Shown here: piece after piece, positions 7,524 to 13,585 of the stretch
Layout of the letters: each line of letters opens with the position of its first letter
How positions within the stretch are numbered: the stretch's first letter is position 1
Assembly (NCBI GenBank): GCA_959020035.1
Contig: CAUEQX010000024.1
Coordinates: forward strand, 1-16,519
Length of the DNA stretch: 16,519 nt
DNA from: an uncultured Collinsella sp.
GTDB lineage: Bacteria > Actinomycetota > Coriobacteriia > Coriobacteriales > Coriobacteriaceae
Reading direction: 5' to 3'
Notes under the pieces: model-generated
The model's input: the letters and a program-made list of their open reading frames with translations, nothing else
The model's database searches: none
Told to the model about the DNA's origin: nothing
Program-made: the position numbers and the translations under genes

Positions 7524-7811
7524 ATGACCGCCCACGAGATCATCATCCGTCCGATCGTGTCCGAGCGTTCCTTCTCCGGCATGGAGCTGAACAAGTACAC
7601 GTTCGAGGTCGCCAAGGATTCTAACAAGTATCAGATCAAGGACGCTGTCGAGGAGATCTTCGGCGTCAAGGTCGTTCGCGTGAATACCCTGACGGTCAAG
7701 CCCAAGACCAAGCGCGTGCGCTATGTCGCCGGCAAGACCCGTTCTTGGAAGAAGGCCATCGTCACGCTGGCCGAGGGCGACACCATCGAGGTCTTTGGCA
7801 ACCAGGCCTAA
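7524..7811 (+). CDS. rplW: 50S ribosomal protein L23
   Basis: Protein at the tunnel exit that docks trigger factor and SRP. It has 95 aa, a normal bacterial length, with the family pattern IIIRPIVSERSF at the start, YTFEVAKDSNKYQIKDAVEEIF in the middle, and VRVNTLTVKPKTKR followed by KKAIVTLAEGDTIEVF. The start codon directly follows the rplD stop, and its ribosome binding site (GGGGAGGT, from 7507) lies inside rplD. After its stop comes a 179-nt structured gap, so rplC-rplD-rplW may form a sub-unit separated from rplB. Confidence 0.98.
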   Translation: MTAHEIIIRPIVSERSFSGMELNKYTFEVAKDSNKYQIKDAVEEIFGVKVVRVNTLTVKPKTKRVRYVAGKTRSWKKAIVTLAEGDTIEVFGNQA

Positions 7812-7828
7812 GACTCGCTGCTGTTGAG

Positions 7829-7960
7829 TGAGCTCATGCCTCCCAAATAGGGGAGGCGAGAGCTCAAGGTTTTGGACGTATAAAATGGACACGCCCGGAA
7901 CCGTGTATACGTCCGGTGTCATCGCACCCGAGGCAGAACCTCGAATCCCTGTCTGCGATG
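7829..7960 (+). ncRNA. Structured intercistronic leader before rplB (chain of three hairpins)
   Basis: Three stems can be read. (1) TGAGCTC 7829-7835 with GAGCTCA 7860-7866, enclosing GCCTCCC 7838-7844 with GGGAGGC 7851-7857; a short T-run 7870-7873 follows, so this could act as a weak terminator or attenuator. (2) GGACGTATA 7874-7882 with TATACGTCC 7906-7914, enclosing CACG 7890-7893 with CGTG 7902-7905 and the loop CCCGGAAC. (3) CATCGCA 7920-7926 with TGCGATG 7954-7960, enclosing CGAGG 7929-7933 with CCTCG 7939-7943. In most bacteria rplW and rplB are closely spaced, so this structured gap is notable. Confidence 0.55.
7885..7910 (+). promoter_or_regulatory. 26-bp shared element, copy 2, upstream of rplB
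   Basis: 23 of 26 bases match 6020-6045 upstream of rplC. Here it lies inside the second leader hairpin, and its last five bases form part of the right arm of the 9-bp stem. It ends in TATAC as in copy 1, but the next base is G, making a poorer -10 box. Confidence 0.6.
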
Positions 7961-7965
7961 GCTAA
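7885..7965 (+). other. Possible 26-codon leader frame before rplB
   Basis: ATG 7885 opens 26 codons beginning MDTPGTVYT and ending at TAA 7963-7965, 25 nt before the rplB start. Its first nine residues match the frame before rplC at seven positions; after that the two diverge fully. No clear ribosome binding site is present. It may be only a by-product of a conserved nucleic-acid element. Confidence 0.25.
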
Positions 7966-7990
7966 CGGATTCCTATTGAAAGGGATTGTA

Positions 7991-8821
7991 ATGGCTGTAA
8001 AGCACCTTAAGCCGACCTCCGCTGGTAGGCGTTGGCAGACGATCTCCGATTTCTCCGAGATCACCTGCACCAAGCCCGAGAAGTCTCTTCTCGAGCCCCT
8101 GCCCAAGAAGGCCGGTCGTAACAACAACGGCCGCATCACCACCCGCCACCAGGGCGGCGGCGTGAAGCGTCGTTACCGCGTGATCGACTTCAAGCGCAAC
8201 AAGGACGGCGTGCCCGCCAAGGTTGCCACGATCGAGTACGATCCGAACCGTTCCGCTCGCATCGCTCTGCTGCACTACGCTGACGGTGAGAAGCGCTACA
8301 TCCTGGCCCCCAAGGGCCTCGAGGTCGGTCAGACCATCATGTCCGGTTCTGACGCCGACATCAAGCCGGGCAACGCTCTGCCTCTCGCCGACATTCCCGT
8401 CGGTACGCTCATCCACGCCGTCGAGTTCCAGCCGGGCAAGGGCGCTGCTATCGCCCGTTCCGCCGGTAACTCCTGCCAGCTGATGGGTAAGGAGGGCAAG
8501 TACGCTATCGTCCGTATGCCTTCCTCCGAGATGCGCCGCATCCTCGTTACCTGCCGCGCCACCGTCGGTGAGGTCGGCAACGCCGATCACTCCAACATCG
8601 TCATCGGCAAGGCCGGCCGTAAGCGTCACATGAACGTGCGCCCGACCGTCCGCGGTACCGTCATGAACCCTGTCGACCACCCGCACGGCGGTGGCGAGGG
8701 CAAGAACCACACCTCTGGTCGTCCCTCTGTTACCCCCTGGGGTAAGCCGACGAAGGGCCTTCGTACGCGCAAGAAGAAGAAGGTCTCGAACCAGCACATC
8801 ATTCGTCGCCGTAAGAAGTAA
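7991..8821 (+). CDS. rplB: 50S ribosomal protein L2
   Basis: One of the most conserved large-subunit proteins, required for subunit association and near the peptidyl transferase centre. It has 276 aa, typical length. Signatures are GRNNNGRITTRHQGGGVKRRYR (quoted in part: GRITTRHQGGG), RSARIALLHYADGEKRYILAP, and VMNPVDHPHGGGEG (224-237), which carries the conserved functional histidine. ATG 7991 is preceded by GAAAGGGA (7978-7985) with a 5-nt gap and matches the family N-terminus MAVKHLKPTSAGRR. The frame is open further upstream to 7916, but that extension is not family-like. rpsS follows after 32 nt. Confidence 0.98.
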   Translation: MAVKHLKPTSAGRRWQTISDFSEITCTKPEKSLLEPLPKKAGRNNNGRITTRHQGGGVKRRYRVIDFKRNKDGVPAKVATIEYDPNRSARIALLHYADGEKRYILAPKGLEVGQTIMSGSDADIKPGNALPLADIPVGTLIHAVEFQPGKGAAIARSAGNSCQLMGKEGKYAIVRMPSSEMRRILVTCRATVGEVGNADHSNIVIGKAGRKRHMNVRPTVRGTVMNPVDHPHGGGEGKNHTSGRPSVTPWGKPTKGLRTRKKKKVSNQHIIRRRKK

Positions 8822-8853
8822 TTTCGGATACCTAGTTTTAGGAGAAAGCACTT

Positions 8854-9114
8854 ATGAGCAGAAGTCTCAAAAAGGGCCCGTTCGTGGAGACTCGCCTTCT
8901 CTCGCGTATCACCGCGATGAACGAGGCTGGCAAGAAGGACGTCGTGAAGACCTGGTCCCGCGCGTCCACCATCTTCCCCGAGATGGTTGGTCACACCATC
9001 GCCGTCCACGACGGCCGCAAGCATGTGCCCGTGTATGTTACCGAGTCCATGGTTGGTCACAAGCTCGGCGAGTTCGCGCCGACTCGTACGTTCCGTGGCC
9101 ACAAGGCCAAATAG
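8854..9114 (+). CDS. rpsS: 30S ribosomal protein S19
   Basis: Small-subunit head protein that binds 16S rRNA together with S13. It has 86 aa, slightly shorter than the usual 92-93 because of a short C-terminus. The sequence is near consensus: MSRSLKKGPFVE, then KTWSRASTIFPEMVGHTIAVHDGRKHVPVYV (in part: WSRASTIFPEMVG) and HKLGEFAPTRTFRGH. AGGAGAAAG precedes the ATG. It lies between rplB and rplV in the canonical S10-operon order. Confidence 0.98.
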   Translation: MSRSLKKGPFVETRLLSRITAMNEAGKKDVVKTWSRASTIFPEMVGHTIAVHDGRKHVPVYVTESMVGHKLGEFAPTRTFRGHKAK

Positions 9115-9128
9115 GGGGTTAACCGTAA

Positions 9129-9500
9129 ATGGCAACTAAGTCTATTGAAACTGAGGCCACCGAGGTTCGCGCCGTCGCCAAGTACGTGCGTGTTTCCCCC
9201 AGCAAGGCCCGCCTGGTGGTCGATCTGATCCGCCGCAAGCCTGTCGCTCAGGCCTTCGACATCCTCCACTTCTGCGACCGCGCCGTCGCCGTGGATGTCG
9301 AGAAGGTTCTCCGTTCCGCCGTTGCGAACGCCGAGAACAACAACGGTCTGCGTGCCGACAACCTGGTTGTCGCCGCTGCCTATGTTGACGAGGGTCCGAC
9401 GCTTAAGCGCATCCGTCCCCGTGCCAAGGGTTCCGCTTCTCGTATTCTGAAGCGTACTTCCCACATCACCGTCGTCGTTGCTCCTCGAAAGGAGGCGTAA
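9129..9500 (+). CDS. rplV: 50S ribosomal protein L22
   Basis: Exit-tunnel protein contacting all domains of 23S rRNA; its beta-hairpin and L4's loop form the tunnel constriction. It has 123 aa, about ten more than a typical 110-115, mostly from an N-terminal MATKSIETEATE-type extension before VRAVAKYVRVSPSKARLVVDLIR (core motif RVSPSKARLVVDLIR). The hairpin region is LKRIRPRAKGSASRILKRTSHITVVV, with RPRAKGSASRI diagnostic. AGGGGGTT precedes the ATG. Its 3' end contains the ribosome binding site (AAAGGAGG) of rpsC. Confidence 0.98.
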   Translation: MATKSIETEATEVRAVAKYVRVSPSKARLVVDLIRRKPVAQAFDILHFCDRAVAVDVEKVLRSAVANAENNNGLRADNLVVAAAYVDEGPTLKRIRPRAKGSASRILKRTSHITVVVAPRKEA

Positions 9501-9506
9501 AGCTGT

Positions 9507-10217
9507 ATGGGTCAGAAAGTCTACCCCACCGGCTTCCGTCTTGGCATCACCGAGAACTGGCGCTCCCGCTGGTTCGCAGAGAAGGATTACGCTAAGACCC
9601 TCGGTAACGATCTCGAGATCCGCAAGTACCTCGAGAAGCGTCTTTCCCGCGCAGCTGTCTCCCGCGTCGAGATCGAGCGCGCTGGCGACAAGGTGAAGGT
9701 CATCATCCTCACCGCTCGCCCCGGCGTTGTCATCGGTAAGAAGGGTGCCGAGATCGATGCCCTCCGCACCGAGCTCGAGAAGGTCGCTGGCGTCTCCAAG
9801 GGCCAGCTCTCCGTCGACGTTGTCGAGATTAAGCGCCCCGAGCTCGACGCCAACCTCGTTGCTCAGTCTATTGCCGAGCAGCTCGAGGGCCGCGTTGCCT
9901 TCCGTCGCGCTATGCGCAAGGCTGTCCAGTCCGCCCGCAAGGCCGGCGCTAAGGGCATCCGTATCCAGTGCTCCGGTCGTCTCGGCGGTGCCGAGATGGG
10001 CCGTCGTGAGTGGTACCGTGAGGGTCGCGTGCCTCTGCACACCCTCCGTGCCAAGATCGACTACGGCACGGCTGTCGCCAGCACCACCATGGGCGCTTGC
10101 GGCGTGAAGGTCTGGATCTACCTGGGTGAGAAGCTCCCGGGCCAGCCTGTTCCCAACCCTGCACTCGAGGGCTCTTCCCGTCCTCGTCGTCGTAACTCCG
10201 AGAGGAGGGGTCAGTAG
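9507..10217 (+). CDS. rpsC: 30S ribosomal protein S3
   Basis: mRNA-entry protein of the 30S head. It has 236 aa. It opens with MGQKVYPTGFRLGITENWRS, has a type II KH domain with GVVIGKKG (73-80) as the GxxG loop, and the C-terminal domain with RRAMRKAVQSARKAGAKGI and SGRLGGAEMGRREWYREGRVPLHTLRA (in part: SGRLGGAEMGRREWYREG). The last ~20 residues (GSSRPRRRNSERRGQ) are basic and poorly conserved in the family. The stop codon overlaps the GTG of rplP by one base, indicating tight coupling. Confidence 0.98.
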   Translation: MGQKVYPTGFRLGITENWRSRWFAEKDYAKTLGNDLEIRKYLEKRLSRAAVSRVEIERAGDKVKVIILTARPGVVIGKKGAEIDALRTELEKVAGVSKGQLSVDVVEIKRPELDANLVAQSIAEQLEGRVAFRRAMRKAVQSARKAGAKGIRIQCSGRLGGAEMGRREWYREGRVPLHTLRAKIDYGTAVASTTMGACGVKVWIYLGEKLPGQPVPNPALEGSSRPRRRNSERRGQ

Positions 10218-10720
10218 TGCTTGCCCCTAAGCGTATTCTTCACCGCAAGGTGCAGCGTGGCTCCATGAAGGGCCAGGCCAAGGGTAATACCGAGCTGCAT
10301 TTCGGCGAGTTTGGTATCCAGGCTCTCGAGGCCCATTGGATCACCAACCGTCAGATCGAGGCCGCTCGTATTGCCATGACCCGCTACATGAAGCGTGGCG
10401 GTCGTGTCTACATCACGATCTTCCCCGATAAGCCCATCACCAAGAAGCCTGCCGAGACTCGCATGGGTTCTGGTAAGGGTAACCCCGAGGAGTGGGTGGC
10501 CGTCGTCAAGCCCGGCCGCATCATGTTCGAGGTCAAGGGTGTTCCCGAGGAGGTCGCTCGCGAGGCTCTGCGTCTTGCGCAGCACAAGCTCCCCATCAAG
10601 ACCAAGATTGTTGCTGCTAAGAACGCTGAGCAGCGCATCGAGAAGGAGATGGCTGAGGAGGCCGCTCTCGAGGCCAAGTGGGCTGCTGAGGACGCCGCCG
10701 CCGCCAAGGAGGAGAACTAA
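10217..10720 (+). CDS. rplP: 50S ribosomal protein L16 with acidic alanine-rich C-terminal extension
   Basis: Large-subunit protein near the A site, important for tRNA accommodation. The start is GTG at 10217, overlapping the rpsC stop; AGGAGGGG lies just upstream. The family core is clear: MLAPKRILHRKVQRGSMKG, FGIQALEAHWITNRQIEAARIAM (core: AHWITNRQIEAARIAM), RVYITIFPDKPITKKPAETRMGSGKGNPEEWVAVVKPGR (core: KKPAETRMGSGKG). The protein is 167 aa against the usual 136-144; residues from about 135 to the end form a Glu/Ala/Lys-rich helix-prone tail (AEEAALEAKWAAEDAAAAKE). The stop overlaps the rpmC ATG by one base. Confidence 0.97.
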   Translation: MLAPKRILHRKVQRGSMKGQAKGNTELHFGEFGIQALEAHWITNRQIEAARIAMTRYMKRGGRVYITIFPDKPITKKPAETRMGSGKGNPEEWVAVVKPGRIMFEVKGVPEEVAREALRLAQHKLPIKTKIVAAKNAEQRIEKEMAEEAALEAKWAAEDAAAAKEEN

Positions 10721-10935
10721 TGAAGCCCGCAGAGATTCGTGAGCTCTCGGACGCTCAGCTCGTTGAGAAGCTGAAGGAAATGCGCGCCGAGCTCTTTAAC
10801 CTTCGTTTCCAGATGGCCACCAGCCAGCTGGACAACACCGCTCGCGTCAACACCGTGAAGAAGGACATCGCTCGCGTCCTCACGGAGCAGCGCGCCCGCG
10901 AGATCGCAGCGGAGAAGTCCGCTGTCGCCGAGTAG
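10720..10935 (+). CDS. rpmC: 50S ribosomal protein L29
   Basis: A small, all-helical tunnel-exit protein adjacent to L23 and a docking point for SRP and trigger factor. It has 71 aa. The L29 pattern is clear: MKPAEIRELSDAQLVEKLKE, then LFNLRFQMATSQLDNTARV and VKKDIARVLTEQR. The ATG overlaps the rplP stop (TAATG), so it depends on translation of rplP. rpsQ follows after 16 nt. Confidence 0.98.
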   Translation: MKPAEIRELSDAQLVEKLKEMRAELFNLRFQMATSQLDNTARVNTVKKDIARVLTEQRAREIAAEKSAVAE

Positions 10936-10951
10936 GACCTAAGGAGAGAAC

Positions 10952-11212
10952 ATGACTGATTCGCGTAACTCGCGTAAGGTCCGTACGGGTGTCGTTACCT
11001 CCGTCTCCGGTGCCAAGACCATTGTTGTCACCATCACCGAGCGCAAGCGTCACCCCAAGTACGGCAAGATGATGACCAGCTCCAAGAAGCTGCACGCTCA
11101 CGACGAGGAGTGCACGGCTGGCGTGGGCGATACCGTCCGCGTTATGGAGACCCGTCCTATGTCCAAGATGAAGCGTTGGCGCCTCATCGAGGTCGTCGAG
11201 CGCGCTAAATAA
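10952..11212 (+). CDS. rpsQ: 30S ribosomal protein S17
   Basis: Primary 16S rRNA-binding protein of OB-fold type. It has 86 aa, typical. Motifs are RKVRTGVVTSVSGAKTIVVT at the start, ERKRHPKYGKMM, KKLHAHDEE, the conserved GDTVRVMETRPMSKMKRWRL, and EVVERAK at the end. AAGGAGAGAAC precedes ATG 10952. It is the last gene of the classical S10 operon; the next gene, rplN, starts the classical spc operon and is set apart here by a 118-nt structured gap. Confidence 0.98.
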   Translation: MTDSRNSRKVRTGVVTSVSGAKTIVVTITERKRHPKYGKMMTSSKKLHAHDEECTAGVGDTVRVMETRPMSKMKRWRLIEVVERAK

Positions 11213-11239
11213 GCAGTCGCTCTTACGACTTGTACGTTT

Positions 11240-11305
11240 CCGAAGATGTGCGTATGCCTGGCTTGCATACCACGGGCCGTATAAAGGCTGCGCACCTCTC
11301 TTCGG
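11240..11305 (+). ncRNA. Three-way-junction-like leader before rplN
   Basis: CCGAAGA 11240-11246 pairs with TCTTCGG 11299-11305, and GTGCG 11248-11252 with CGCAC 11291-11295. Inside lie TATGC 11253-11257 with GCATA 11265-11269 and GCC 11276-11278 with GGC 11286-11288. The result resembles a three-way junction ending 25 nt before the rplN start. In E. coli the spc operon is repressed by S8, but at the rplE region; S8 is not encoded here. The effector is unknown. Confidence 0.5.
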
Positions 11306-11334
11306 TTCTTAGTTCGGAGGAACATCTACCATGA
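11254..11334 (+). other. Possible 26-codon leader frame overlapping rplN start
   Basis: ATG 11254 opens 26 codons beginning MPGLHTTGRIK and ending in TGA at 11332-11334, overlapping the rplN ATG in an ATGA arrangement that would allow coupled re-initiation. GAAG (11242-11245) is a weak ribosome binding site. It is not similar in sequence to the two MDTP frames but has the same length. Translation is unproven. Confidence 0.25.
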
Positions 11335-11699
11335 TTCAGATGCAAACCATGCTGAACGTCGCCGACAACTCCGGCGCTCGCAAGATTCGCTGCATCAAGG
11401 TGCTTGGCGGTTCCAAGCGTCGTTATGCAGGCATCGGCGATGTGTTCATCGGTGCTGTCCAGGAGGCTACCCCTGGCGCCAACGTCAAGAAGAAGGACGT
11501 TGTCCGTTGCGTCGTCGTTCGCACCGTTAAGGAGATCCGCCGCAAGGATGGCTCCTACATTCGCTTTGATGAGAACGCCTGCGTTGTCATCAACAACGAT
11601 GGTTCGCCCGTCGGCACCCGTATCTTCGGGCCCGTCGCTCGCGAGCTTCGTGACAAGAAGTACATGAAGATCGTCTCGCTCGCTCCCGAGACCCTGTAG
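11331..11699 (+). CDS. rplN: 50S ribosomal protein L14
   Basis: Subunit-interface protein contacting 16S helix 14 and L19. It has 122 aa, the exact usual length. Signatures are MIQMQTMLNVADNSGARKI, CIKVLGGSKRRYAGIGD, the RNA-binding KKKDVVRCVVVRT, and GSYIRFDENACVVINNDGSP, then GTRIFGPVARELR. TTCGGAGGAAC provides a strong ribosome binding site. It is the first gene of the spc-type segment, which here has only rplN and rplX. Confidence 0.98.
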   Translation: MIQMQTMLNVADNSGARKIRCIKVLGGSKRRYAGIGDVFIGAVQEATPGANVKKKDVVRCVVVRTVKEIRRKDGSYIRFDENACVVINNDGSPVGTRIFGPVARELRDKKYMKIVSLAPETL

Positions 11700-11712
11700 T
11701 TAGGGGAGATAT

Positions 11713-12018
11713 ATGTATATCAAGAAGGGCGATAAGGTCCAGGTTCTCTCTGGTAAGGATCGCGGCAAGCAGGGCGTTGTCCTGCGTGCTCTCCCCGCCG
11801 AGAACAAGGTCGTTGTCGAGGGCGTTTCGGTCGTCAAGAAGGCCGTCAAGCCCAACGCTGCCAACCAGCAGGGCGGCATCGTTTCGCAGGAGGCTCCTAT
11901 CGACGCCTCCAACGTCAATCTCGTTTGCCCCGAGTGCGGTAAGGTTACCCGCGTCGGTCACGAGAAGGACGGCAAGAACAAGCTGCGCGTCTGCAAGAAG
12001 TGCGGCCACAAGTTCTAA
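11713..12018 (+). CDS. rplX: 50S ribosomal protein L24 with C-terminal zinc ribbon
   Basis: Assembly-initiating 23S rRNA-binding protein. It has 101 aa. The KOW motif is in KKGDKVQVLSGKDRGKQGVV, followed by the conserved GVSVVKKAVKP. The C-terminus carries C72-x2-C75 and C94-x2-C97, a probable zinc ribbon often seen in actinobacterial L24. GGGGAGAT precedes the ATG. Unusually, no rplE follows: a terminator starts 27 nt after the stop and the next gene is unrelated. L5, S14, S8, L6 and the remaining spc proteins must be encoded elsewhere. Confidence 0.97.
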   Translation: MYIKKGDKVQVLSGKDRGKQGVVLRALPAENKVVVEGVSVVKKAVKPNAANQQGGIVSQEAPIDASNVNLVCPECGKVTRVGHEKDGKNKLRVCKKCGHKF

Positions 12019-12044
12019 GCTGCCCGCAACATCAAGTTGCTAGC

Positions 12045-12082
12045 AAAGGCCCGGATGCTCCAAGGCACCCGGGCCTTTTTCT
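12045..12082 (+). terminator. Intrinsic terminator ending the ribosomal cluster
   Basis: GGCCCGG 12048-12054 pairs with CCGGGCC 12069-12075 and TGC 12056-12058 with GCA 12065-12067, with an A/C mismatch between and the loop TCCAAG. AAA before and TTTTT (12076-12080) after complete the signal. It lies immediately downstream of rplX. Confidence 0.92.
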
Positions 12083-12092
12083 ATCCCTACTC

Positions 12093-12231
12093 ATTGGGGA
12101 CAGACTTAAATGACTTGTCGTTGGGGATGTTCTTAAACGGCTAGTTGATGGGGACAGTCTTTAGATTTGTATATCTGGCCATCTGGGATAGGCTTCAACG
12201 AAAGCGGCACCTAGGGACAGTCCTTTGATGT
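12093..12231 (+). repeat. Degenerate GGGGACAG-type repeats (four copies), REP-like
   Basis: Four copies of about 22 bp share the pattern TGGGGACAGTCTTTAAA: 12093-12114, 12120-12141, 12147-12168 and 12210-12231. The first three start exactly 27 bp apart; the fourth follows after 63 bp. All point the same way. GGGGACAG extragenic repeats elsewhere are often associated with RAYT-type (TnpA_REP) transposases, but none is encoded here. The stretch 12019-12502 has no gene; besides these repeats it holds the terminator and the control region of the next operon. Confidence 0.65.
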
Positions 12232-12320
12232 CTGGTGCCCCCAGAGGGGTGAAGTAATGCAGCTGGCTCTGTCTTTAGGGCTATGGTGCTCCGCCCCTAT
12301 ATGTTTCACAAGGTTTGTCG

Positions 12321-12362
12321 CATGCGCATTTACGCGCAGAGTCTTGCGCGATGATGCGCATG
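12321..12362. promoter_or_regulatory. Nested inverted repeat upstream of the dehydrogenase-deoR unit
   Basis: CATGCGCAT 12321-12329 pairs with ATGCGCATG 12354-12362, and inside it CGCGCA 12333-12338 pairs with TGCGCG 12345-12350. The GCGCAT/CGCAAAT theme recurs downstream (12365-12370, 12419-12426, 12430-12447), as expected of repeated binding sites for a DNA-binding protein. The role as an operator is inferred. Confidence 0.5.
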
Positions 12363-12429
12363 GCCGCGCAAATATCTGCTAACTATGGTTAAATAATGAC
12401 CGATAAACAAATAAACACGCAAATACAAG

Positions 12430-12447
12430 CAAATGCGCGCGCATTTG
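12430..12447. promoter_or_regulatory. Perfect 18-bp palindrome, probable operator
   Basis: CAAATGCGCGCGCATTTG is exactly self-complementary. It lies 56 bp upstream of the dehydrogenase start, just before an AT-rich TATAAG (12454-12459) that could be a -10 box. The DeoR-type regulator encoded two genes downstream is the obvious candidate ligand, but this is not shown. Confidence 0.55.
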
Positions 12448-12502
12448 TGCGAATATAAGGCTGTTGGAAATGAAGGACTTCCGATGACTCAGGAGGCACA
12501 TA

Positions 12503-13582
12503 ATGGCAGATTCCAAACAGGCTCCGCTCGACGCCGAAGCAGCCGCAAAAGCAGCGTTCACTTCGGTCCAGGACAAGCCATTCCCCGATGATATCTTTAC
12601 GGCTCCCGAGCTTCGTTGGGCTGTGATCGGGTGCGGCGTTATCGCCAACCAGATGGCCCAGTCTCTAGCTCTTGCCGGCCGCAAGCTTGCGGGCGTCGCA
12701 AACCGTACGCTATCCAAGGCTCAAGCTTTTGCCGAGCAGTATGGCATCGAGAAGGTCTATGAGACGGTCGAGGACCTCTACGCCGATCCGGATATCGACG
12801 CCGTCTATATCACCACGCCGCACAACACGCATATCACCTACCTGCGAGCCGCTCTGGCAGCTGGCAAGCACGTGCTCTGCGAAAAGGCCATTACCCTCAA
12901 CTCTGCCGAGCTCGACGAGGCCCGTGCCATCGCCGACGAGCACAACGTGGTCCTTATGGACGCCACCACGGTGCTCCACATGCCGCTGTATCAAGAGCTG
13001 CGCCGTCGCATGGATGCGGGCGACTTTGGCCGCATGAACCTCGCCCAGCTCAACTTTGGCAGCTATAAGGAGTACGGCGACCTGACCAACCGCTTCTACA
13101 ACCGTAGCCTTGCCGGCGGCGCCATGCTCGACATTGGCGTGTATGCCCTGTCCGTCATGCGCCTGTTTATGGCCAGCCAGCCAGCCGAGGTCGTGTCTCT
13201 GGGCAACACCTGTGAGACCGGTGTCGACGTTGCGGGCGGCATTGTCTGCCGTAACGCCGAGCAGCAGCTGGGCGTCGTGAGCCTTACGCTCCACTCCAAG
13301 CAGCCCAAGCGCTCGGTCATCAGCTTCGACAAGTGCTATATCGAGGTCAACGAGTATCCGCGTGCCGACCATGCGACCATCGTGTGGACTGCGGACGGTC
13401 ACCGTGAGGAGGTCCACGCTGGCACCGAAGCCTACGCACTGTGCTACGAGATGGCCGACCTGGAGAAGGCCGTTGCCGGCGATGATTCGAAGCGCGAGCT
13501 TCTGGGCTATGCTTCTGATGTTATGGAGCTGATGACCAAGCTCCGCGCCGACTGGGGAGTCGTGTACCCCGAGGAGGAGTAA
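12503..13582 (+). CDS. Gfo/Idh/MocA-family NAD(P)-dependent oxidoreductase
   Basis: A 359-aa cytoplasmic dehydrogenase. After ~35 variable residues comes the Rossmann fold: WAVIGCGVIANQMAQSL (39-55), then DAVYITTPHNTHITYLRAAL and the family signature GKHVLCEKA (121-129; E127-K128, the usual EKP lysine). GGAMLDIGVYAL (205-216) has Tyr where inositol-type enzymes have His; that D-x-G-x-Y form is typical of the dimeric dihydrodiol / NADP-xylose dehydrogenase branch, so a sugar or sugar-like substrate is plausible but not identifiable. CAGGAGGCACAT supports the ATG. It is followed 3 nt later by a DeoR-type regulator, forming a two-gene unit behind a palindrome-rich control region. Confidence 0.92.
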   Translation: MADSKQAPLDAEAAAKAAFTSVQDKPFPDDIFTAPELRWAVIGCGVIANQMAQSLALAGRKLAGVANRTLSKAQAFAEQYGIEKVYETVEDLYADPDIDAVYITTPHNTHITYLRAALAAGKHVLCEKAITLNSAELDEARAIADEHNVVLMDATTVLHMPLYQELRRRMDAGDFGRMNLAQLNFGSYKEYGDLTNRFYNRSLAGGAMLDIGVYALSVMRLFMASQPAEVVSLGNTCETGVDVAGGIVCRNAEQQLGVVSLTLHSKQPKRSVISFDKCYIEVNEYPRADHATIVWTADGHREEVHAGTEAYALCYEMADLEKAVAGDDSKRELLGYASDVMELMTKLRADWGVVYPEEE

Positions 13583-13585
13583 GCG

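Noticed and set aside
7916..7990. N-terminal extension of L2 upstream of 7991
   Set aside because: The frame is open, but the extra residues match no L2 family member and the good ribosome binding site (GAAAGGGA) sits directly before ATG 7991.
11263..11290. Third copy of the 26-bp element before rplN
   Set aside because: GCATACC...GGGCCGTATAA looks superficially alike, but lengths and core bases do not align well enough to claim homology.
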